This document shows, piece by piece, positions 22,576-27,846 of a stretch of 27,846 nt of DNA (within the stretch, counting starts at the first letter, position 1; the number at the start of each line of letters is the position of its first letter). A model generated the notes under the pieces. That model had not been told where the DNA came from, ran no database searches, and saw only the letters and a program-made list of their open reading frames with translations. Source of the DNA: Firmicutes bacterium UBA6132 (lineage in GTDB: Bacteria > Bacillota_A > Clostridia > Tissierellales > Sedimentibacteraceae); the NCBI GenBank assembly GCA_002435835.1, contig DIVM01000342.1, forward strand, positions 1 to 27,846, written 5' to 3'. The position numbers were made by a program, and so were the translations under genes.

Positions 22576-23466
22576 TTATTCTCCTTTCTTATACAAACCA
22601 GCTTTTTCTGCGAGCATTAAAACTCTTTGCGCTCGTTCAACTATCGGTTTGTCAATCATTTTTCCATTAAGTGCAATTACGCCTGATCCTCTTGCTTCAG
22701 CTTCTTCAATAGCATAAATTACATCTTTTGCCTGGTTTATTTCTTTTTCAGTAGGAGTGTATACAGAATTTACTATTGGTATTTGTCTTGGGTTAATAAC
22801 AGATTTTCCGTCAAATCCAATTTGTTTTATAAATTCCGTTTCTTTTCTTAATGTTTCTTCATCATCCACATTTGAAAATACAGTGTCTAGTGCTGCTATG
22901 CCTGCAGCTCTTGCTGCATGAACTATCATAGAACGAGCGAAAAATATTTCTTCAGAATCTCTGTCAGCATAACGTCTTGTTTTCATTGCTGTAACATAAT
23001 CTTCAGATCCTAAAGCAATTCCTATTAATCTTTTGCTTGCTAAAGCTATTGAAAGAGCGTTTAAAACTCCTTTTGGTCCTTCTATAGCAGCTAACATTTT
23101 TGTTGAACCTATTTCTCTTCCGCATTTTTTTTCTGCATCTTCGATTACTGCTTCTGCTTCGACAACATCGTTTGCTTCATCTGTCTTGGGTAATCTAATT
23201 ACATTTATTCCTGCTCTTACCATTGCATAAATATCATCTTTACCACCCATATCAAGGCTGTTTATTCTTACAACTGTTTCTGTATCGCCGTAATCAAATG
23301 TTTTAATAGCATTATATAATAAAAATCTTGAAGTGTCTTTTTCTTTTAATGATATTGAATCTTCAAGGTCAAACATTATTGAATCTGCCCCATAAATATT
23401 TGCATCCCTCATCATTCCAGGATTACTTGCAGGAACAAACATCATTGTTCTTCTTAAACGTTCCAT
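22576..23466 (-). CDS. citE: Citrate lyase beta subunit (citryl-ACP lyase)
   Basis: Cleaves citryl-ACP to oxaloacetate and acetyl-ACP. The 296-aa protein is a HpcH/HpaI-type TIM barrel with RRTMMFVPASNPGMM at the start, GADSIMFDLEDSI, VVRINSLD, the metal-binding AAIEGPKGV glutamate and ALGSEDYVT aspartate, and SVINPRQI. ATG 23466 is preferred over an upstream TTG at 23484, because the GGGAGG ribosome site (23477-23482) lies between them and the family begins at this Met. It overlaps the end of citD by 13 bases, and citF follows after one base, so the three lyase subunits are translationally coupled. Confidence 0.96.
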   Translation of the reverse strand: MERLRRTMMFVPASNPGMMRDANIYGADSIMFDLEDSISLKEKDTSRFLLYNAIKTFDYGDTETVVRINSLDMGGKDDIYAMVRAGINVIRLPKTDEANDVVEAEAVIEDAEKKCGREIGSTKMLAAIEGPKGVLNALSIALASKRLIGIALGSEDYVTAMKTRRYADRDSEEIFFARSMIVHAARAAGIAALDTVFSNVDDEETLRKETEFIKQIGFDGKSVINPRQIPIVNSVYTPTEKEINQAKDVIYAIEEAEARGSGVIALNGKMIDKPIVERAQRVLMLAEKAGLYKKGE

Positions 23467-23771
23467 GTGTCTATTTCCTCCCAATCATAATTTGATGTTA
23501 TTTCAGAAGAGCGGTGAACTGCTGCAATAGTTCTTGCTTTTATAGTGCAGTCAAGTGCACCTTTGTCAACTACAACACATTTTGCATCCATTATTCCCAT
23601 TTCAACAATAGTTTCTTTAATCAATTGTCTGATTTTTCTGCCGTATTGTTTTTCTACACTGCTTTTTAAATCAATTTCAATTCCTTTATTAGCGTTATTG
23701 TCGATAATAATTTGAATATCCGATGATTCTAATGTGCCAGCAACAGCTTGTTTTTTGATTTCAAATTTCAA
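23454..23771 (-). CDS. citD: Citrate lyase gamma subunit (acyl carrier protein)
   Basis: The small acyl carrier subunit that bears the phosphoribosyl-dephospho-CoA arm. It is 105 aa long, as usual. The attachment motif AGTLESSD is at residues 11-18. Ser16 aligns with Ser14 of the Klebsiella protein and is the expected attachment site (Ser17 is the neighbour). The middle and end carry VEKQYGRKIRQLIKETI and VVDKGALDCTIKARTIAAVHR, typical for the family. The gene starts three bases after the stop of citC and overlaps citE. Confidence 0.95.
   Translation of the reverse strand: MKFEIKKQAVAGTLESSDIQIIIDNNANKGIEIDLKSSVEKQYGRKIRQLIKETIVEMGIMDAKCVVVDKGALDCTIKARTIAAVHRSSEITSNYDWEEIDTWNV
23477..23482 (-). 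promoter_or_regulatory. Ribosome binding site deciding the citE start
   Basis: GGGAGG on the minus strand, 10 bases before ATG 23466 and just after the alternative TTG 23484, which it therefore cannot serve. Confidence 0.7.
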
Positions 23772-23774
23772 ATC

Positions 23775-24803
23775 TTACACATCCTTTTCTATGATTTTTT
23801 TTTGAATTTCTTTTCCTTTACTTGAATTTAAAAATTCATAAGTTGTTTGAGGAACTAATTGCTTTAATGCATCCATTTCATTTTCTTTAAAAAGTTTTCG
23901 TACTCTTGAAGCACTTATTACTTCGTTAAGTATTTCTTTTCTTGGTATTACTATGAGTTGTAGATCCTGCCCAAAAACATCATTTAAAGCTTTGTTATAA
24001 ATAGCTGTAGCTGGAGATAATGGTTCTTCGCCAACATATCTTATTTTAATATTTAATGCTTTAGCAATATAGTTTTTAAAAATAAGAGCATCTAAACATG
24101 CATGAATGTAAGTTACATTATCATTTTCTTTTAAAAAATACGAAGGAAATGTTTTGGCTGAAACCATATAATCTCCTGTTTCATGTAAAATTACATTTTT
24201 AAGATGCTTTGTTCCCATTTGTACTAATTCATATCTTATCTTACTTGGAAAATCAGATAATTCCTCGGATAATACAAAAAGATGTACAACATCATTTTCA
24301 CTAATAGCTTTTTCTACAAGATGTAAATGTCCTTTAGTAAATGGATTTGCATTCATAACTATGCCTGCAATTTTTTCACCGTTTAATTTTGTTTTTTCTA
24401 ATTCTTCAACAAAATTATCAATGCCTTTAGTTGCTTTTTCTAAAAAAACAAGTTTGTCTTTTATTCTGGCAATTTCTTTAAATCCTAAATGAATAAAAGA
24501 ATCTGCAGTTTCTTCTTTTGTATAGACGTAACATGATATAAGATTTCTGTCAAATATTTCAGACATTAGATTAGTGATGAGCATATTAAAAACTGAACCA
24601 CCTGAATATTCGCTATTTACAGCTACACATTTAATTATGTTTTGAAAAATAGAACCTGTTGCGATTAAATTTTCATTATCAAAAACCCCTGCAGTATAAT
24701 CAATTGTTTTTTCTGGCTGAATATTTGCATTTAAAAGCAAACTTTCCCATTTGTCTTTCAATTGAGAATCTCTTTTTATATGCAATTTTTTTATTGTTAG
24801 CAT
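23775..24803 (-). CDS. citC: [Citrate (pro-3S)-lyase] ligase
   Basis: Acetylates the prosthetic group of CitD with acetate and ATP, activating citrate lyase. The 342-aa protein has the known two-part layout. An N-terminal GNAT-like acetyltransferase fold lies at about residues 1-125 (ATGSIFQNIIKCVAVN, YSGGSVFNMLITNLM, FIHLGFKEIAR). A C-terminal nucleotidyltransferase domain starts with NANPFTKGHLHLVE (151-164, the HxGH-type motif) and has ISASRVRKLF (296-305) near the end. It is the first gene of citCDEFX, with GGAG before the ATG and the promoter region at about 24834-24872. Divergent from the citrate transporter gene with a gap of 267 bases. Confidence 0.95.
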   Translation of the reverse strand: MLTIKKLHIKRDSQLKDKWESLLLNANIQPEKTIDYTAGVFDNENLIATGSIFQNIIKCVAVNSEYSGGSVFNMLITNLMSEIFDRNLISCYVYTKEETADSFIHLGFKEIARIKDKLVFLEKATKGIDNFVEELEKTKLNGEKIAGIVMNANPFTKGHLHLVEKAISENDVVHLFVLSEELSDFPSKIRYELVQMGTKHLKNVILHETGDYMVSAKTFPSYFLKENDNVTYIHACLDALIFKNYIAKALNIKIRYVGEEPLSPATAIYNKALNDVFGQDLQLIVIPRKEILNEVISASRVRKLFKENEMDALKQLVPQTTYEFLNSSKGKEIQKKIIEKDV

Positions 24804-24833
24804 ATGATATCTCCTACAATTTAAATGGCTTTA

Positions 24834-24872
24834 AGAGTATAATTTTTACCCTAACAGTAAATATTATACTCT
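24834..24872 (-). promoter_or_regulatory. citC promoter region with perfect 10-bp inverted repeat
   Basis: Arms AGAGTATAAT (24834-24843) and ATTATACTCT (24863-24872) are perfect complements 19 bases apart. Read on the minus strand, the outer arm contains a TATAAT -10 box for citC, about 60 bases before the start codon. No good -35 box lies upstream (CACTCA at 17 bases), which suggests activator dependence. The repeat could be a regulator site around the transcription start. Confidence 0.5.
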
Positions 24873-24923
24873 ATATTGTGATTTTTGAGTGTTTTTTAAA
24901 TGTTCTTTTATTATGACTATAAA

Positions 24924-24943
24924 ATTGTGCTTATAACCGCAAT
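24924..24943. promoter_or_regulatory. Imperfect inverted repeat midway between the divergent cit promoters
   Basis: ATTGTG (24924-24929) and CGCAAT (24938-24943) are inverted with one mismatch, located between the citC -10 box and the transporter -35 box. A shared activator site is possible; the signal is weak. Confidence 0.25.
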
Positions 24944-25009
24944 CTAATAACTTAAGTCTTTATAATTATTTGAACAATGCATTTTTGGTGTTTTTTTTGT
25001 AAAAAAGGC

Positions 25010-25038
25010 TTGTTAAGAGCGTTTTCTTGTAATATACT
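25010..25038 (+). promoter_or_regulatory. Candidate promoter of the citrate transporter gene
   Basis: TTGTTA (25010-25015) and TATACT (25033-25038) with a 17-base spacer, about 33 bases before the start codon. Confidence 0.55.
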
Positions 25039-25070
25039 CATAAAACATCACAAACAAAAGGAGAATTTTT

Positions 25071-26444
25071 ATGTTAACATTTTTATCGTGGTCAATGATT
25101 ATAGTATTTATGATCTTGATTATTAAAAAGAAACTTACACCATTTTCAGCATTAATATTAGTTCCAGTTGCTTTTACATTAATTGGATCGTTTTTCGGTC
25201 TTTATTCAGCGCAAGTAACAGAATTAAAAGAAATCGCAAATCCTACTATATTAGATCAAATATTTGTTATAGGTGATTGGACTGTAGCAGGGGTTAAGAA
25301 AGTATCTACTACTGCAGTAATGTTATTATTTGCAATATTATATTTCTCAATCATGCTTAATGCTGGACTATTTGATCCAGTTACAAAAAAAATGATTCAA
25401 TTCGCACAAGGCGACCCTGTTAAAGTTATAGTTGCTACAGCTGTAGTTTCTGCAGCAGTATCATTAAACGGAGACGGTACTACAACTACTTTAATAGTAT
25501 GTACTGCATTTATTCCTCTTTACAAAGAGTTAGGAATAAAAATGATGAACTTAGGTGTTGTATTAATATTGATGAACACAATAATGAACTTGCTTCCATG
25601 GGGCGGTCCAACAGCGCGTGTTATATCAGTATTAAACACAGTTGGTGAACAAGAAATATTAAGAGCACTTGTTCCAGGTATGATTGCTTCAATTATTTAT
25701 ATGCTTGGTGTTGCTTACTACTTGGGAATTAAAGAAAGAAAAAGACTCGGTATTAGGAAATTAACTAAAGAAGATATAGATAAATTAACAGAAGTAACAG
25801 ATCCTGAAACTCTTGCTTTAAGAAGACCTAAAAATATATTGTTCAATGCGATAATGACAATTGCTATTATTGCAATGCTTATACTTGGAACATTCCCATC
25901 AGTATTTTTATTCTTAATGGGTACAGCAATAGCTTTAGTTGTTAACTATAAAAAATTAAGTGAACAAAAACAAAGAATCCAAGACAATGCTGGAGATGCT
26001 TTACAGGTTGTTATCCTTGTATTAGGCGCAGGTATTTTCATGGGAATGTTTACTGGAACTGGAATGGCTGATGCATTAGCAGTAAGCATGACTAAGTTAA
26101 TTCCAGCAAGTTTCGGAAGATTCTGGGGTCTTATAGTTGCAATACTTTCTGCACCAGGAACATTCTTCTTATCAAATGATGCATTCTATTACGGAGTTTT
26201 ACCTGTATTAGCTCAAGCTGGAGAGCAATATGGTTTTACTGCATTAGAACTTGGAACTGCTTCATTGTTAGGTCAGGCGTTCCACTTATTAAGTCCTCTT
26301 GTTGCATTTATTTACTTATTATTAAACCTTACAGGTCTTGATATGGGTGAATGGCAAAAAGAATCTGCTAAATGGGCTTTAGGAATGTTCGTAATATTCA
26401 TAGGAATGGCAGCTATTACAGGTGCAGTGCCTTTATTTAAATAA
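25071..26444 (+). CDS. CitMHS-family citrate transporter
   Basis: An integral membrane symporter that takes up citrate, in characterised members as a complex with Mg2+ or Ca2+ together with protons (Bacillus CitM and CitH, Enterococcus CitH). The 457-aa protein has about 11-12 hydrophobic segments. Family motifs visible are SLNGDGTTTTLIVC (131-144) and NLLPWGGPTARV (173-184), and in the second half APGTFFLSNDAFYYGVLPVL. An AAAGGAGAA ribosome site precedes ATG 25071. Divergence from citCDEFX makes citrate the likely substrate. The metal preference cannot be read. Transcription is probably ended by the hairpin at 26577, which also lies in the leader of the next gene. Confidence 0.92.
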   Translation: MLTFLSWSMIIVFMILIIKKKLTPFSALILVPVAFTLIGSFFGLYSAQVTELKEIANPTILDQIFVIGDWTVAGVKKVSTTAVMLLFAILYFSIMLNAGLFDPVTKKMIQFAQGDPVKVIVATAVVSAAVSLNGDGTTTTLIVCTAFIPLYKELGIKMMNLGVVLILMNTIMNLLPWGGPTARVISVLNTVGEQEILRALVPGMIASIIYMLGVAYYLGIKERKRLGIRKLTKEDIDKLTEVTDPETLALRRPKNILFNAIMTIAIIAMLILGTFPSVFLFLMGTAIALVVNYKKLSEQKQRIQDNAGDALQVVILVLGAGIFMGMFTGTGMADALAVSMTKLIPASFGRFWGLIVAILSAPGTFFLSNDAFYYGVLPVLAQAGEQYGFTALELGTASLLGQAFHLLSPLVAFIYLLLNLTGLDMGEWQKESAKWALGMFVIFIGMAAITGAVPLFK

Positions 26445-26504
26445 ATATTATAAATTAATATAATTTTTTAGGAAAATATATTATAGAAAATAATAATTTT
26501 CTTA

Positions 26505-26533
26505 TTGACGAATATATTATATTGATATATAAT
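26505..26533 (+). promoter_or_regulatory. Sigma-70-type promoter of the second hutH
   Basis: TTGACG (26505-26510) and consensus TATAAT (26528-26533) with a 17-base spacer. Transcription would start near 26540, giving a leader of about 160 bases before the start codon. Confidence 0.75.
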
Positions 26534-26557
26534 GTATTTAATAAAAATAAATGCCTA

Positions 26558-26574
26558 TAGATATTAGATAATAG
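26558..26574 (+). promoter_or_regulatory. HutP-type RNA site: UAG-N4-UAG-N4-UAG
   Basis: The leader reads UAGAUAUUAGAUAAUAG: three UAG triplets at 26558, 26565 and 26572, each separated by exactly four bases. This is the arrangement known to be bound by the histidine- and Mg-dependent antiterminator HutP in Bacillus subtilis. It ends two bases before the terminator stem at 26577 and lies between a promoter and a hutH gene. The protein itself is not encoded in the window. Confidence 0.75.
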
Positions 26575-26576
26575 GG

Positions 26577-26619
26577 GGCAAATTTTGGTATACTTTGTAT
26601 ACTGAAATTTGCCTTTTTT
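26577..26619 (+). terminator. Intrinsic terminator / attenuator in the leader of the second hutH
   Basis: Arms 26577-26593 and 26597-26613 pair over 17 positions (core GGCAAATTTT and AAATTTGCC; two G-U pairs when transcribed) with loop TTT, followed by six T residues. Being downstream of the promoter at 26505, it would stop hutH transcription after about 80 bases unless antiterminated. It would also end transcripts from the citrate transporter gene. Confidence 0.85.
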
Positions 26620-26699
26620 ATTTTTTCAAATCTTGATATTAACATTTTATGATGTTAAATTTTTAAAAAATAAATATAAATGCATGGAGGCATAATATT

Positions 26700-27846
26700 A
26701 TGGTAACTATTACAGGAAATACATTGACATTAGAAGAAGTTGTAAGAGTATGTAGACAATATGAAAAAATTGAGCTTTCTAAATCTGCAATTGAAAAAAT
26801 ATTAAAGTCAAGAAAAATAGTTGATGATTTTGTAGACAACGGAGATGTTGTTTATGGTATTACCACTGGGTTTGGAAAATTCAGCGATGTTTCAATATCA
26901 AAAGAAGAATCAAAATTATTGCAGAAAAATTTAATTATTACTCATGCTGTAGGCGCAGGGAAACCATTTGCTAATGAAGTAGTAAGAGGAATAATGCTTC
27001 TTAGAGTTAACAATTTAGCAAAAGGCTATTCAGGAGCTAAACTTGAAACTATTGAAACTTTGATTCAAATGCTAAATAAAAAAGTTCATCCAATTATACC
27101 AGAAAAAGGTTCCTTAGGCGCAAGCGGAGATTTAGCGCCACTATCCCATATGGTGCTTCCAATGATTGGTTTAGGAGAAGCTGAATTTGAGGGTGTAGTA
27201 ATGGCTGGGGAAGAGGCTATGAAAAAAGCAGATATCCCTGTTGTAGAATTAACATCTAAAGAAGGATTGGCTTTAATTAATGGAACTCAAGCTATGACAA
27301 GTGTTGGTGCCTTAGCAATTTATGATGCAATAAATTTAATTAAAGTATCTGATATAGCTGCAGCATTAAGTTTTGAAGCACATAATGGTATTGTCACAGC
27401 TCTTGATCATAAAGTTCACGAAGTAAGGCCTCATAAAGGACAAATATACACTGCAAAAATAATGCTACAAATGTTAAATAACAGTAAAATGACAACAAAG
27501 CAAGGCGAAATAAGAGTACAGGATGCATATTCTTTAAGATGTACTCCACAAGTTCACGGTGCAAGCAAGGATGCAATTAATTATGTAAAAGATAAAGTTG
27601 AAATAGAAATTAATTCAGTAACAGATAATCCAATTATATTCCCTGAAACTTTAGAAGGAATATCAGGAGGAAATTTCCACGGTCAACCTATGGCTCTTTC
27701 ATTTGATTTTCTTGGAATTGCTTTAGCTGAATTAGCAAATATTTCTGAAAGAAGACTTGAAAGACTTGTTAATCCAAGTTTAAGCGGACTTCCTGCATTC
27801 TTGGTTGAAAAAGGCGGACTTAATTCAGGTTTTATGATAGTTCAGT
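26700..27846 (+). CDS. hutH: Histidine ammonia-lyase, copy 2 (3' end missing)
   Basis: Deaminates histidine to urocanate. The first 382 codons are present and the frame is open at the window edge. A GGAGG site lies 9 bases before ATG 26700. Visible signatures are VVYGITTGFGKFSDV (50-64), the standard MIO motif GSLGASGDLAPLSHM (Ala141-Ser142-Gly143), EGLALINGTQAMT, VQDAYSLRCTPQVHGAS, SGGNFHGQPMALSFD and SERRLERLVNPSLSGLP. The wording YGITTGFGKFSDV and GSLGASGDLAPLSH is like Bacillus HutH, unlike copy 1 at 3865. It is preceded by a promoter, a HutP-type site and a terminator, suggesting induction by histidine. The missing end should contain the NQEDHVSMG motif; hutU may follow beyond the window. 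Confidence 0.93.
   Translation, partial: MVTITGNTLTLEEVVRVCRQYEKIELSKSAIEKILKSRKIVDDFVDNGDVVYGITTGFGKFSDVSISKEESKLLQKNLIITHAVGAGKPFANEVVRGIMLLRVNNLAKGYSGAKLETIETLIQMLNKKVHPIIPEKGSLGASGDLAPLSHMVLPMIGLGEAEFEGVVMAGEEAMKKADIPVVELTSKEGLALINGTQAMTSVGALAIYDAINLIKVSDIAAALSFEAHNGIVTALDHKVHEVRPHKGQIYTAKIMLQMLNNSKMTTKQGEIRVQDAYSLRCTPQVHGASKDAINYVKDKVEIEINSVTDNPIIFPETLEGISGGNFHGQPMALSFDFLGIALAELANISERRLERLVNPSLSGLPAFLVEKGGLNSGFMIVQ

Noticed and set aside
24984..25000. Possible sigma-54 promoter before the citrate transporter (TTGG followed by a T-run and TTGTA)
   Set aside because: Spacing is right, but the -12 element has GT instead of the required GC, and a good -35/-10 pair lies downstream.
26487..26502. 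Short hairpin GAAAAT/ATTTTC after the citrate transporter as a terminator
   Set aside because: Only six A-T-rich pairs and no U-tract; the strong hairpin at 26577 is the credible terminator.
27394..27576. Small minus-strand reading frame within the second hutH
   Set aside because: It is the antisense shadow of a well-supported gene and has no ribosome site or recognisable product; other antisense frames were excluded for the same reason.

Overview
The window is AT-rich, with strong GGAGG-type ribosome binding sites, standard codon use and many short-loop hairpin terminators. Its gene content (sigma-54 enhancer-binding activator, FchA/FtcD histidine route, CitCDEFX citrate lyase, TRAP transporter, FCD-type GntR regulators) fits a low-GC anaerobic Firmicute of the Clostridia or Tissierellia type. 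That placement is inference; no rRNA or marker gene is present. The window reads as a block of catabolic operons for amino acids and (hydroxy)carboxylic acids. No mobile elements, CRISPR arrays, tRNAs or rRNAs were seen.

Region 1 (1-5461), histidine to glutamate: the 3' part of a RocR-like sigma-54 activator, a hairpin terminator, a near-palindromic upstream site, a well-formed -24/-12 promoter, then hutI-fchA-ftcD-hutH and a terminator. The products would convert histidine to urocanate (HutH), imidazolonepropionate to formiminoglutamate (HutI), and pass the formimino group to folate (FtcD, FchA). Urocanase (HutU) is not in the window. HutI lacks two residues normally considered catalytic, and this HutH has Ser-Ser-Gly in place of the usual Ala-Ser-Gly MIO triad.

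Region 2 (5519-8364): an M20D amidohydrolase and a YfcC/DcuC-family permease, probably uptake and hydrolysis of an N-acylated amino acid or small peptide.

Region 3 (8379-16991): a GntR/FCD regulator and a long operon: two tandem copies of split aconitase X (large plus small subunit, twice), a TRAP transporter (DctP, DctQ, DctM) and a LarA-like nickel-pincer isomerase homologue. The regulator's promoter and the operon promoter carry almost the same operator (core TGTATACA) directly after the -10 box, which links them. This is the best candidate for an undescribed pathway: import, isomerisation and dehydration of an unidentified hydroxy acid.

Region 4 (17041-18571): an Lrp/AsnC regulator (minus) divergent from an unrecognised lipoprotein (plus).

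Region 5 (18605-26444), citrate fermentation: a CitO-like GntR regulator overlapping citG on the plus strand, convergent with citCDEFX on the minus strand, and a CitMHS-family citrate transporter divergent from citC.

Region 6 (26505-27846): a sigma-70-type promoter, a leader with three UAG triplets spaced by exactly four bases followed at once by an intrinsic terminator, then a second, Bacillus-like hutH that runs off the window. The triplet spacing matches the known RNA target of the histidine-dependent antiterminator HutP. The two hutH genes therefore appear to be controlled by two different mechanisms: sigma-54 activation for one and leader antitermination for the other.
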